Numbered from the stretch's first letter, positions 22,870 to 33,198 are shown. The stretch: 64,000 bases of DNA from Hypoxylon rubiginosum (GCA_902806565.1 CADCXA010000003.1:1-64000); one strand, 5' to 3'. Numbers and translations are program-made. Notes: generated by a model not told the origin, from the letters alone.

Positions 22870-23839
22870 TGGAGAGTTTCATTTTCATGTCACACAGAGT
22901 CATCGCCAACACCTTCGTTCGGCATATCCCGGCTTCCGGCTTCGTTCGGCAATCGGGGCATTCCTCCGATATAAGAATCGAAATTCCATTCGAATTAGCC
23001 CAATATGAGTTGATGAGACCCGTTCAGGGGCACTTACTTCAATCCTTTCAGCGCTCTCTCAGCTGAGAACACTGCATCGAATGTAACAAGTAGGATATGT
23101 AACCCTTACTAGTCTCTTCAAAGCCGTCTTGGTTTTCTAAAGGGTATTATTCCACCAAGCGTAAAATTTGAAAAGTTCAACTCAAACAGTAATCTATTCC
23201 GACGTGTGACCAAACTGGCTGAGCCATATGCTTGGCCGACTCAAGGCCCGAGGGGACATCGCACTCACGTTTCGGTCCGCATCACTTCAAGTACTTGTGA
23301 TCATATTCCGATCACCTCGGGGAATCTTTTGCAATCATCATCAGGCAAAGTGCCGTACATTGATCTGACTTTCTCTGGATGAGCCTGACATAGCTTAGAG
23401 TACATGTCGATACTATCCCAAATCCAAAGCGCGGGACGATGCTATGTAAACCTCATGTTCTGTATTTAAAATTGCACCAAAGAGCCTCTGGCAGATCGTC
23501 AGGGTACCAAGATTCTCTTGTAAGTGATTGGTCTAGGTGGTCTAGCATTCCAGGAACAATCCTCATCATTTGGCTCACGCTCGCAAAAGTACCGTATCGT
23601 CTATTTTCAGGAGCCAACGCTTCATCAATGTATACTGTCAGGCGCATATTCGCGCTGCGACTTATTGGGGTGATAAATGACTAGGGGCTTGCACTACGGA
23701 TGATGGATCTCAGGAGGGCTGCGGAATGACCAAAATAACCAGATCTCGGGGCACCGATACAGTCGCCAAAGCTCAGCCGGCCAACCAGTTCAACGGATCC
23801 GTGTATCAGTAAGGACACCGGCACGATCGCGGAGAGCAA
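22870..23839. other. Intergenic, no gene recognised
   Basis: Promoter side of the DUF2855 gene and 3' side of the CHAT gene. A 64-codon minus-strand frame (23453-23647; MRIVPGMLDHLDQSLTRESW) reads plausibly but has no family I recognise and no upstream exon I can attach. Confidence 0.4.
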
Positions 23840-25237
23840 TTATTTAAATAAAATATCATAGGGAAAGAAAACCCAACACAATAACCTTTCGTAAACTCGA
23901 GTCATTCCAGGGCCTCGGCCACATGTTAACCATCGCCCTAGCCGGGTTGTAAACGTTGTGAAAGTTACCCCTGTTGCCAGCACAGATAGAGAAATTGCCA
24001 AAACAAATGGCCAGTGTGTAGTGTTCATAGACAGGCCCCTATAGTCGCTCCAGGCACTACTTGCCAGTTGTGGAGTAGAGATAGAAGTAGATATCCGCTC
24101 TTTTCGCAGAAGATGCGCTTGGAATCGGGCCTCGGGATCCAATTTTATGACCGATCCCGCCTGATGGAAACAACCTTCTACCGTAAAGCCGTTCCCTAGA
24201 GCCTCATAGAAGGACTTTGTGAAATTGATAGCGTCTTTGTTCCGAATCTTGCCCTCCATGCCAATGAGACATCCGACCGCATCTGCGATGCACTGGCCCT
24301 GAGATCGCGAGTAGCACGTATTGAGTATCACAAGCTTTAAAGTCTTGCATTGTCCAAGCAGGCCTGCAAAGGCTTCCATGGATACTAAATCTGCCTTGTC
24401 ATTTTCGTCCTCAAAGTATAGTCCATCCTTGTTTCCGTGCCCTAAGAACTGCAAGATGTCGGGCCTGTGTCGGGCAAGGGCGCCGGGAATATCACTAGCA
24501 TGACAGCCGTAAATGTTTTTGACGTCGATCTTGTCTCGAAACATTGATTCGCGGAGTTTATTGTCGAGGCTTCTGCGCTCTCCGTCAGTACGGGTCGAGG
24601 TCGCATCCCTGGGATTCGCTGAGATTAAGAGAACCTGGAGAGGTCTGCAGAGCTCCTTGAGGAGTTCTCGGATGTCGTGTATTGGAATTTCTCGGCACTG
24701 GGACAGCTTCTGGTTCAGTTTCGCCAATAGCACGTCATGGTTAATGGAGATGTCTGAACAACTAGTGCTAAGATCTCTCAAATACCCCCTTGCCGCGTGT
24801 TTCAGTTGGTTTCTATGCTTCGACTCGCTAGTCAACTGGTGGCTCTTGCCGAGATACCATAAGCATCCAGCAATGATAAACAGCGCGTATGACTCTTCCT
24901 TATGAATCGCCTTGACAAACGTTCGGATTCCGGTGACAGAGTTTCCAATCTCGATGCGACTTGAGACATGGAATCCAGTCATACGTTTGCTACTAATGTC
25001 GTAGATGCATTTGATTAAATCCTTGAGGCAGGCTTGGTCCTGTAGGTCTCGCTCCCGATACGTCCAGAGGTATTGGTAACGAGCCACAATATTCCTAAAC
25101 TTTAACAGCCAATTATGCTTGTCATCGTCATATTTCAGAGTCCCAAGTACCGCTGAACCAAAGGACGAGGAAAAATCCACCGCCCCCGAGTTGCGACAAT
25201 CAGCAGTCATAGGCAAGCTTCTGAACTTGGAGGTCAA
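23840..25237 (-). CDS. CHAT-domain (caspase-like) protease, predicted membrane-anchored
   Basis: Single exon, 465 aa. Residues about 1-195 form a helical N-terminal region of unknown role. From about residue 198 (RPLQVLLISANPRDATSTR) the protein follows the CHAT fold. DILQFLGHGNKDGLYFEDE supplies the catalytic His, and KLVILNTCYSRSQGQ supplies the catalytic Cys. It continues AVGCLIGMEGKIRNKDAINF, then FYEALGNGFTVEGCF, as in bacterial CHAT/caspase-HetF proteases. The hydrophobic stretch THWPFVLAISLSVLATGV near residue 420 looks like a transmembrane segment, followed by a basic tail. CHAT proteases act in bacterial defence (e.g. gasdermin activation) and occur beside fungal gasdermin-like genes. 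That role here is inference. It faces a PNP_UDP-domain gene across a 1-kb promoter region. Met at residue 10 is an alternative start. Confidence 0.85.
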   Translation of the reverse strand: MTSKFRSLPMTADCRNSGAVDFSSSFGSAVLGTLKYDDDKHNWLLKFRNIVARYQYLWTYRERDLQDQACLKDLIKCIYDISSKRMTGFHVSSRIEIGNSVTGIRTFVKAIHKEESYALFIIAGCLWYLGKSHQLTSESKHRNQLKHAARGYLRDLSTSCSDISINHDVLLAKLNQKLSQCREIPIHDIRELLKELCRPLQVLLISANPRDATSTRTDGERRSLDNKLRESMFRDKIDVKNIYGCHASDIPGALARHRPDILQFLGHGNKDGLYFEDENDKADLVSMEAFAGLLGQCKTLKLVILNTCYSRSQGQCIADAVGCLIGMEGKIRNKDAINFTKSFYEALGNGFTVEGCFHQAGSVIKLDPEARFQAHLLRKERISTSISTPQLASSAWSDYRGLSMNTTHWPFVLAISLSVLATGVTFTTFTTRLGRWLTCGRGPGMTRVYERLLCWVFFPYDILFK

Positions 25238-26263
25238 GAGATAAGGAAAAGCAACAGTACTAACTCTTTTACGATGGCTTGTGCGTGTAAAGGTTGGGGG
25301 GTTCTTTACGTCGAGGGGGAGAAGCCGTGCCCCGAAATCATCTTAGCTAGACGCCATTCTGCAATAGTAATGTGGTGGACTATCACCGGTGTGATATTCA
25401 GGGAGCCTTGTGTGAGTTTGAACCAAAAAGGAAAAGGGGCTCCCCTCCTTAACGAGAGCCTTGCTAGTGTTGGGAACACGGCCGACGACGCTGTTTTTTT
25501 GAATTCATCAGCGACCACCTTCTAGTCTGAAATCGCTCTGACTCTCGGGGTCTTGGGAACCTCCGTCCGACGCCGCCGGATGAGAGGGAGGGGCGTGGCC
25601 GCATTTTTCACCCACGAGTCATTTATTCGAATGTGTTCAGGGGTGACCAGTTTACACATCCGCAGTGCCACGTGACCGTCCAAGGGATGAGGGAACTACG
25701 ACGTTGTTGCACAAGGAGCTATAAATTTAACAGCTATGGATGTCTTTGAATGTTAGATAAACAAGCCCGTTGGACAAGGAAACCCGTTATATCCGCCCCT
25801 GGTGGTACAAGCACCTAAGACCGCCATCCTAGGGGCCACGACACCTCCCGGATAGTAAGGGCTAGGTTTGTGTAACAAAACCCAAGTCCCGACACGCAGC
25901 TTATCAATTAAATAGTCTTCGTCTAGGTGGCGTCAAGCCTCCATCTTACCCACGTACTTGAGGTAGGTAAGTATGTGGAGGTGACGCCGACCCCCAAAAC
26001 ATGGTGACGTTGCTCTTGGATAGGCAGCTGACTGAGGGTAGAGATATCGTTTGGCAAGGGCGAAAAATGCATTATTCAGTCGGCTAGGCCCATAACACCA
26101 GCTTGGAGGTCAGACGCATCGCTGTATTCGTCTGCTCCCACTATATTCAATCTTCCTCCACCCTTGCCAATTCAATTTTTGTACTCCTAAATAAGCCCTT
26201 AGGTAACATTTAATACAGCTTGAGCACCTTTCTTTCTCTGGCTTCCGTGCCCATAAAAATACC
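25238..26263. promoter_or_regulatory. Divergent promoter region of the CHAT and PNP-like genes
   Basis: About 1 kb separates the two divergent start codons. It contains an imperfect hairpin at about 25929-25988 whose arms share GGCGTCA, CCTCCA and CTTACC with their reverse complements, separated by about 14 bases. I see no conserved coding sequence here, and no small gasdermin-like frame. Confidence 0.5.
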
Positions 26264-27295
26264 ATGGATATTTTTGATCCTTTACAAATTTCCGACGATG
26301 GCTGTACTTGCGAAGACTATACGATAGGATGGATCTGTGTGCTGGCAAAGGAGCAGACTGCGGCCATGATGATGTTGGACAAGCGGCACCCCGATATTCA
26401 CAAACAGAGCAACGACCCTAACACGTACAACCTGGGCTCAATTGGGCAGCACAATGTTGTTATCGCTTGCCTACCCCTTAGCTTGAACGGTTCCAATACA
26501 GTAGCGACAATTGCTGTTTGGATGACATCTACCTTTCCGTCTATCCGGCTCTGTCTGCTGGTTGGTATAGGCAGCGGCATTCCTCCCAAAGTCAGGCTCG
26601 GCGATGTTGTGGTTGGTATGCCGTACAACGGGCTTCCAGGAGTGGTGGGGTGGCAGCTAGGCAAACATGAGGCGTATGAGAAGACGGACGAAATGAGACA
26701 TCCTCCAAGCATCCTGATTTCCGCCCTCACAAAGCTGGAGAGTATTCACGAGATCCAGGGGTCCAGAATGGTAGAATACCTGGCCAAGGTGAAGCAGCAC
26801 AAAAGGCTGGCCTCAAGCTATTTGGTATCCGATGCGCTCCAGGATCCTTTCCTTGAGAAGGACGATCCCGAAAAGACAAACGAGAGGCACGTTGATGGAG
26901 TCGCCACCCCTGAGGTCAATGACAGTCTTAAAATGGAGTCTACCCAGAACATCAAGCCAGAGACGCGGGAGACTAAGATTCACTACGGTTTAATCGCCTC
27001 TACAAGCTTCCCGATCAAGGATAAGGCTACTCGCGACAATCTCAACTCAAGTCTCGGCAACCATCGCCTTCTTTGCATCGACACGGAAGTGTCGGATCTC
27101 ACAATCAACTTTCCATGCATCGTCATTCGCGGCATCTGCGACTACGCAGACGAACAGAATAGTGCCTGTAGTAGTTGGCAGAAACCTGCAGCTGCGGTGT
27201 CCGCAGCATTTGCGAAGGAAGTCCTATCTGTTCTGCCGGAGGCTGAGGTAGCTCATTTACCTACCATTAAGAGTATGGGACCGTCAGCTTTCTGA
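26264..27295 (+). CDS. Stand-alone nucleoside-phosphorylase-like (PNP_UDP) domain protein
   Basis: Single exon, 343 aa. It opens with CEDYTIGWICVLAKEQTAAM, the signature start of PNP_UDP domains at the N-termini of fungal NLR/STAND proteins. It continues ASSYLVSD-type linkers around LLVGIGSGIPPKVRLGDVVV (phosphate and ribose side) and ends with NFPCIVIRGICDYADEQNSA then AAAVSAAFAKEVL. The Glu of the usual MEAAGL nucleoside-binding segment is kept in CIDTEVSDLTIN, though the surrounding residues differ. In fungal NLRs this domain is followed by NACHT or NB-ARC and repeats. Here a stop follows about 25 residues later and no NB domain is visible downstream, so it is either a domain-only protein or a truncated receptor. 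Cell-surveillance function is inferred. Confidence 0.85.
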   Translation: MDIFDPLQISDDGCTCEDYTIGWICVLAKEQTAAMMMLDKRHPDIHKQSNDPNTYNLGSIGQHNVVIACLPLSLNGSNTVATIAVWMTSTFPSIRLCLLVGIGSGIPPKVRLGDVVVGMPYNGLPGVVGWQLGKHEAYEKTDEMRHPPSILISALTKLESIHEIQGSRMVEYLAKVKQHKRLASSYLVSDALQDPFLEKDDPEKTNERHVDGVATPEVNDSLKMESTQNIKPETRETKIHYGLIASTSFPIKDKATRDNLNSSLGNHRLLCIDTEVSDLTINFPCIVIRGICDYADEQNSACSSWQKPAAAVSAAFAKEVLSVLPEAEVAHLPTIKSMGPSAF

Positions 27296-28341
27296 GCCGA
27301 CTTTACCTAAAAGCGGCCGATAACCCCTAAAGCTCGTGTATTTTACTTCATCGGTTTCTGTCTAGATATGATTTAACTAGGAACTAGCATTATTCAGCTA
27401 CTCGATAATACGGAAAGCTTCACGATGTTAGTGACAGACTGTGATCTGCCATAGGTCTGATTTGCATAGTTGCCGATCGTTCGTAGTAAAGCTAGAAACG
27501 CAAACCACGACAACAAGGACGCTAGAACTACTGAATTAGTCGTTAGTAAATGCCCTCTACTCAAGTCGAAGTATGAATTGATTGCTTAGAGGAAACATCG
27601 ACAATGGGTCTGCGTTTGGCTGGCAAGGTACGAAGTACGTTGTGTGGCTATTTGACAATCTGCTGTGTGTCCTTATTCATCAATTATGGGTTTTTCGTAG
27701 GTCCCACCAATCAGGTTTAATGCATCTCGCACCCCTATTACCCCGCACTAACAATTAAAGGGTTTGTTACCCATACAAATATGTTAGCGTGGCGAATGAC
27801 AAATTACCAGCTGGTACAATTCCCAGTTGCCCAACTCCTGGTATCTACTTCGTACAGGTATCTTTACCAATGACACCTGAATTTCATTTTTGAAGTTTTC
27901 ATCATTTAAAAGCCTGTTTTGATGCGAAAGTGACGATATAGGTAGCCGGATGCGTCATTTGGAATCTCAATTGGAATAGCGGGGCTGTCTCATGGCTAAT
28001 GTGGGTTTCTATTGGTATCACGTGACACATCTAGCTGTAATCTCGAATCTTGGAATCTCGCCAATCTTTTCATTCCACCAACTCTTCAAACATGGCCTGC
28101 ACCGTTAATCAAGCGAAACGTTTCGCTTCAATTGCACCTTTTGTATTTAAGATAATCAATGTTTCTTGGTTGAATATTGAGCTGTTAGAGGGAGATCTCT
28201 GAAATTCAATTGAGAATATGTCAATCAAAAGTCTGTACCTCGGCAGCTGCAGCGCTAACAGAATTGTATGGTCTGGGGCGCACCGTGATACTGCATAAAG
28301 GGCCACCCCCATACTTCCGCAAGTACTGCACATACCAACTT
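27296..28341. other. Intergenic region with dispersed repeat, no gene
   Basis: After the PNP-like gene the DNA holds no supported frame. About 27740-28140 is copy 2 of the dispersed repeat described at 7.3 kb. Confidence 0.55.
27740..28140. repeat. Dispersed repeat, copy 2
   Basis: Ordered similarity to 7270-7690, with shared GGCGAATGACAA, CATCATT(C/T)(G/A)AAAGCCTG and GATGCGAAAG words, and to 63345-63490 (GGTACAATT, TTGCCCAA, CAATGCGACAA). A further block at 28225-28290 (GGCAGCTGCAGCGCTAACAG, AATTGTATGG) resembles 63730-63765. An old non-coding element is the simplest reading. Confidence 0.6.
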
Positions 28342-29298
28342 CTACGGCAATGTGTATCCTCCATCAATCACCAGGTTAGAACCTATATTGCGCCCGTTAG
28401 CTTGAGAATCTCATCCACTGATAGGTATGTAAAGGGGCCCTACCCGTCATATAGCTGCTTGCATCACTTGCCAAGAAAACATACGACCCCTTCAGCTCGG
28501 CGGGCTCACACAGTCGACCGCCTGGAATCATTTGAAACCACTGTCTTCTCCACTCCTCCGGATGAACCGAGAGCACTATCAAGTTAGCTTCGACATCGTT
28601 TATACCAGAACTGGTCTCATCTTACTGTCGGTAGCAATGAAGCCTGGCGAGACACAGTTCACCCTCGCAAACTCGGTCCACTCCACTGCTAATGACTTCG
28701 CTAGGTGCACAACACCGGCTTTGCTCGCATTATACGCTGCCTGTCTTTGTGGAATATTGACCAAGATAGCCGAGACGCTGGCCGTTATGATGATACTTCC
28801 CCTCCCCTCGCCGCTCTTCGCACCTGCCGCCTTCCACTGTCTCTCCATGACTTTGGCCGCCGCCTGGGCTGTCCAGAATACGCCGTGGAGGTTCACGTCA
28901 AATATCTCCCTGAACTTATCCTCGGGGTAGTCTATAGCTGCGATGTGATCTGCAATGCCTGCGTTGGCAACCACGATGTCTAGCGTGCCGCCGAGCTCCC
29001 GAGTGGCCCGCTCGACAGTCTCTGTGACGGACTCCTTTGATTTGACGTTACACTTGTATGCCAGGACTTTAGGAGTACCTGCAGCGGACGCCGAGATGGA
29101 AGAGGCTATCTTCTCGGCCTCGGCCGGGTTCGTATTGGTGTACGTTATGGCGACGGCGGCACATCCGGCCTCTGCAAGACCCCTGGCAACTTCTAGCCCG
29201 ATACCGCGAGTTCCGCCAGTTACCAAGGCCGTCTTGCCGGCGAGAGAAAAGTGTGTCAGCACCGGGGCAGAGGGGTTGGGATGCGTAGAAAGAACCAT
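28342..29298 (-). CDS. SDR, polyol/ketose reductase-like
   Basis: Three exons (29298-28626, 28575-28444, 28382-28342) with introns of 50 and 61 bp give 281 aa. FSLAGKTALVTGGTRGIGLE is the classical SDR cofactor motif. The catalytic triad lies in IIITASVSAILVNIPQRQAA then YNASKAGVVHLAKSLAVEW (Ser, Tyr, Lys). [20 protein letters not shown] then YTLP is the usual fungal D-arabinitol dehydrogenase / sorbose- and xylulose-reductase-like C-terminus, and it appears only after both introns are removed, which supports the model. It would interconvert a polyol and a ketose with NAD(P)H in the cytosol. The exact substrate is unknown. It sits first in a polyol-type cluster with a second, related SDR at 33.2 kb. 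Confidence 0.9.
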
Positions 29299-30231
29299 TT
29301 TGAATTGTGATGGGATAGACGCAGAAACAGATATTATCGAAAGGATTTGAAATGAGATTAGAGTTGTACGGTGGTCTTTGAAATACCATGTATGGTTTGA
29401 ACGAATAAGGGGCGAAGCAGTTTTTAGCCCTAGGAATGAAGAACCATCATAGCAACGACTCCCATGTGACGAGTTTCATCTTGGAGAGTAGCCAAGACAT
29501 CTTCCACAAGTCCGAGCCTTGTTTATCCGCTTTAATTGACATATTCGGGCGTGGATCCCCGTCCGGAATGTTGTTGCCGGAGTGGAAGTGATAAGTGGGG
29601 ACACGGACGACTGTCGCCCTCGCCGCCAACTCCCATATCGAATCCGCAACATACTTCCAACCACGGAGTAAGAAAAAGGCCGCGTGTGAGCCTAGACCTC
29701 CAACATCTCTGCAAGCTAAATGACCAAGGAAGCACCAAGCGCCAGTATAGCATGAATGAATGAAATAGAATCAAGTCGTAACACAACATGCTATGATAAT
29801 GGTACCGCTAAAAACAATCAATAGCACGGAAATATGTTTAAACGACTTGTTCTATTCTCGTTGTGTCCATTTAAGTGATCTAGAAGCATAAAATGGTTGA
29901 TAATGAGGAAGACTAGTCTTCATACATAAACCTGTCGAGGTCCTACCAGATCTGTTAGTAACAGAGAAGGGCGAGATAGGACCCCTTTTTTCCCGAGCCT
30001 CTTTGTTCTAGGGTCTTGTATATGCTTAGAGCTTAGTAGCTCCTTAGATCCATAGCTCTCCGCACAACATAGTTGCTTTCTTTATCGCATGGTTGGCCTC
30101 GTGATAAAATTACGATTCACCAATACGAATTCCCTACACGACGTAATGGAGAAAAGGAAGACTATCTAACATCATAACTGCGACAAGACTGATTGATGAG
30201 AATCAAAGTATATTAGCTATAATTTCAGTTC
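29299..30231. other. Intergenic, no gene recognised
   Basis: Contains the promoter of the minus-strand SDR and the 3' flank of the polyol dehydrogenase. About 30050-30110 carries a 50-base block related to 9360-9412 and 6105-6160. Short frames at 29447-29789 have no recognisable domain. Confidence 0.5.
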
Positions 30232-31499
30232 CTATTTGACGCCTTGAATGACGACCTTGAGAGTGTTTTCTCCGCCTGCCTTGACCAGTTCAAAGGCTTC
30301 CTCCGCTTGCTCAAATTGAAACCTATGTGTAATAAGCTTACTCGGCTTGATTTTTCCAGAGCCGATAAGCGCAACTGCTTCTGGGTAGCAGCCGATACTA
30401 TATCGGATCGAGCCTTTGATATTGAGGGCTCGGATGCAAGCTGTAGTGATTGGGAAGATGACATTCTATGCGGTCACGGATTAGTACACGAATGCTTTCC
30501 AATGTTACTATTTTGGTCACGAAACGTACCTCTTTTCCCATTCCAGCTTGCACGTAGGTGCCACCTTTTCGGGCGGCGAAAGTTCCTGCTTGTATGCACG
30601 ACTCTGCTCCTGTACATTCTAGGACGACGTCAGCTCCTTCCCCTAGGCCGAAATCTTTGACAATTTTCTCTCCCAGAGCTCTGGAAGCATCGACCGAATC
30701 TATTCCCTCGTTGGAAGACCTCTCCACGAGATGAACACCATCCGCGGCGAATTCTTTCGCAAAGTCGCATCGTGACTTGGAAATATCAACGCCAATGACT
30801 TTGCTCGCTCCGTACGCCTTCGCGACAGCTTGACATAGGACACCGATAGGACCGCATCCCATCACCAGAACCGTCTGGCCACCTCTCAGGTCAGCTACCT
30901 TGCAGATCTGTACAGCTACGGCAACCGGCTCGCACAATGCCCCATCTTCGGCGTTGAGATGGGACGGCAAGGGGTAGCAGTAGTCGCCGGCGACGATATA
31001 GTACTTTTGCAGTGTCCCATCCCATGGAGGAGTAGCCGCAAACACCGTATCCGTGCAGAGATTGTATGCGCCAGAACGGCAGAAATTGCAACTACAATAT
31101 GTCAGTGAAACTATTTTGATTCGGGCCAAACGGTAATACCTACTGTCTGCAGGGAACGCCCGGCTCGATGGCCACCCGATCGCCCAACTTCACATTTTTC
31201 ACCTTGCTGCCAACCTCGACCACCGTGCCGGAACTTTCGTGACCGAGCACTATCGGACTCTCAAGGATGAAGTCGCCAATTCGACCTCGCTGCCAATAAT
31301 GCACATCACTGCCGCAGATACCCGTCTGCTCAATGTGCACACGGACGTCCCATTCATCTCGTAGTTTGGGAACATCTCTATTCTCAAACGAGACCTTCTT
31401 TATGGACTGGAGCACGAACGCGGGATTCTATTCTGTGTGAGCATGCATAAATGTGTCCGTCGTGGGTTGAACGAGGGGGAGACTCACGATTTCGGACAT
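30232..31499 (-). CDS. Zinc-dependent polyol (xylitol/sorbitol-type) dehydrogenase
   Basis: Four exons (31499-31488, 31427-31144, 31091-30530, 30465-30232) with introns of 60, 52 and 64 bp give 363 aa, the usual length of medium-chain polyol dehydrogenases. The first coding exon is only four codons (MSEI). Catalytic zinc ligands are in TGICGSDVHYW and LGHESSG. Structural zinc cysteines are in VPCRHCNFCRSGAYNLC, which is restored by splicing across intron 2. The Rossmann motif is VLVMGCGPIGVLCQA, and VIGVDISKSR carries the Asp expected for NAD specificity. It would oxidise xylitol, L-arabinitol or D-sorbitol to a ketose. Divergently transcribed from the kinase-like gene with a 464-bp shared promoter. 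Confidence 0.92.
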
Positions 31500-31963
31500 T
31501 GTTGCGGTGATTCGCGTGGCACTCACAGTTGATGCCTAGTTGGGTATGGATAACTGCCCCTGTCGTAATAGTATGCGATGTTAATTTTCTTAGATTCCCT
31601 TGAGCTACTAATCTACGCTACTTATCCTTAACGTCAAGAGATGTCCGCCAGTGCGACATACGGACAATGGACCGTGGTTCCTTTGCGGGGAACGGGATTG
31701 GGAATTGTGGGGCAAGGTTGACAGAAGTCCGGGCGGTCCGGGTGGTCTTGCGAACAGCAAACTTCACTGGAAGATCATCACAGAATAGAACACGTAATGT
31801 CGTCTGATCCCATGGTACAGCGAACCGAATTAGCGGGTTAGATGCAAGAGGCAGTCCCGAACCCTTAAAGACTGAAATCGAGATGTTCGTGTTTGGGTTT
31901 TGTGAATAGGGGCTATATTTACTGGTACAACTCAATACATGCATATTACATCACGCTTCACCG
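31500..31963. promoter_or_regulatory. Divergent promoter of polyol dehydrogenase and kinase, with Gal4-type and CreA-type sites
   Basis: At 31661-31674 there is CGG-N8-CCG, an inverted-triplet arrangement bound by Zn2Cys6 dimers. GCGGGG (31685-31690) and GTGGGG (31707-31712) fit the fungal CreA carbon-repression consensus SYGGRG. A second CCGG-rich block (GTCCGGGCGGTCCGGGTGG) begins at 31728. Binding is predicted only. A Zn2Cys6 regulator gene lies in the same cluster at 37.3 kb. Confidence 0.5.
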
Positions 31964-32668
31964 ATGAATATGGAATCAACATATCAACTACTCGTGGAAA
32001 GAGTCCTCACCAAATGGAACGACTTGAAGGCAGCCAATCGTACCGCTACATCTTCTCCATCCCGCCTTCTAATCGCCCTTGCCGGTGCCCCAGGGTCCGG
32101 AAAGACAACAATTGCGCTGCAAGTAGTAAAGCGAATCAATTCTTTGCCAGATGCTCCCAGAATTACAGTCATCTCAGCAGATGGATTTCATCTCCCGCTT
32201 GCCACGCTTCTTGCGATGCCTAACGCGTCCGAGGCGATCGCTCGGCGGGGTATAGCCTGGACATTCGACGGAGCCGGTGTCGCGACACTGGTCCGTAGGC
32301 TCCGCAGTGCTGCCGGACATGAAACGGTCCTAGCACCGACGTTCGATCACGCGATCAAGGATCCTGTGGATGGTGGACTGACCATCGACGAGGATATTGA
32401 GGTTTGCATCATCGAGGGCAACTATCTCCTATGCGAGGAGGAGCCGTGGCGGGAGATTGCGGAACTGGTGGACGACAGATGGTTAGTCCGTGTAGATCCG
32501 GGCTTAGCTAGGAAGAGGGTCGCCGCACGACATCTGGCTGCCGGCATCGAGACCACGATAGAAGATGCATTAAGAAGGACAGACGAGAATGACCTAGTCA
32601 ACGGGCAGTTTGTGATGGAGAAGAGTCAAGGGAGATACGATTTGTTAATTGACAGTTTACAGGACTAG
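31964..32668 (+). CDS. P-loop kinase of the uridine kinase / PRK-like family
   Basis: Single exon, 234 aa. LLIALAGAPGSGKTTIALQV carries the Walker A motif, and VISADGFHLP matches the Asp-Gly-Phe-His element of the uridine kinase/phosphoribulokinase/pantothenate kinase group. VCIIEGNYLLCEEEPW is the Walker B-like strand, and LARKRVAARHLA contributes the lid arginines. Bacterial relatives are annotated as nucleoside/nucleotide kinases or fructose kinases. Its position between polyol dehydrogenases and a sugar transporter suggests it phosphorylates the ketose they make, which is inference. Met3 is an alternative start. Shares its promoter with the polyol dehydrogenase. Confidence 0.88.
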   Translation: MNMESTYQLLVERVLTKWNDLKAANRTATSSPSRLLIALAGAPGSGKTTIALQVVKRINSLPDAPRITVISADGFHLPLATLLAMPNASEAIARRGIAWTFDGAGVATLVRRLRSAAGHETVLAPTFDHAIKDPVDGGLTIDEDIEVCIIEGNYLLCEEEPWREIAELVDDRWLVRVDPGLARKRVAARHLAAGIETTIEDALRRTDENDLVNGQFVMEKSQGRYDLLIDSLQD

Positions 32669-33198
32669 CTCATCAAGGTCGACGTTTCGATGGCTACCTA
32701 CCTAGGTAGGTACCTAGGTAGGTTAATAGATAGTAGGTAGACATAGAACCTATTCTCACTAACTACTAGGCACATTTTGAGGACCTAGTCCACAGCCAGT
32801 CAATTCAATTACAATAGTTATATCAGTTTATAGTCTATCTAAAAGCTGGCGTGATCGCGAGGGTGACAGACGCCCGGTGTCCCCTTCTATTCGCCGTGTA
32901 GCATCCGCTACAACGACAGATCATTCCCGGGATGGTAACTTGTGATCTCCGTACTCCGAGCGGATGACATTAGGCCGTTGTGGTCAGATTGGAGACTACT
33001 CTAAACTAGTGGGTGCGGCCACGGAGCGAATCCTCAGTATTTAGTTAGCTTTTTCAAGTCCGACGATAAGTATCACGAGGCAGGTTTCTCTTTCACGATA
33101 AGGGTAATTGCCATCAATCGTGCTTGAATCAACAGAGAATAGAAGCCAGCGCATCCTTCTTTCTTTTAATCATCATTATCAACTGGCAAGTTATCAGG
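32669..33198. other. Intergenic, palindromic CCTAGGTA words
   Basis: Just after the kinase stop, 32696-32747 is a run of TACCTACCTAGGTAGGTACC-like palindromic sequence. The rest carries the promoter of the SDR at 33199. No gene. Confidence 0.6.

Noticed and set aside
25238..26263. Possible gasdermin-like partner of the CHAT protease
   Set aside because: Searched both strands of this interval and the flanks by eye; no frame of suitable length or character was found.
28955..29350. 131-codon plus-strand frame
   Set aside because: Antisense shadow of the SDR at 28.3-29.3 kb.
31618..31944. 108-codon minus-strand frame in the dehydrogenase-kinase promoter
   Set aside because: No domain; overlaps the predicted operator region.
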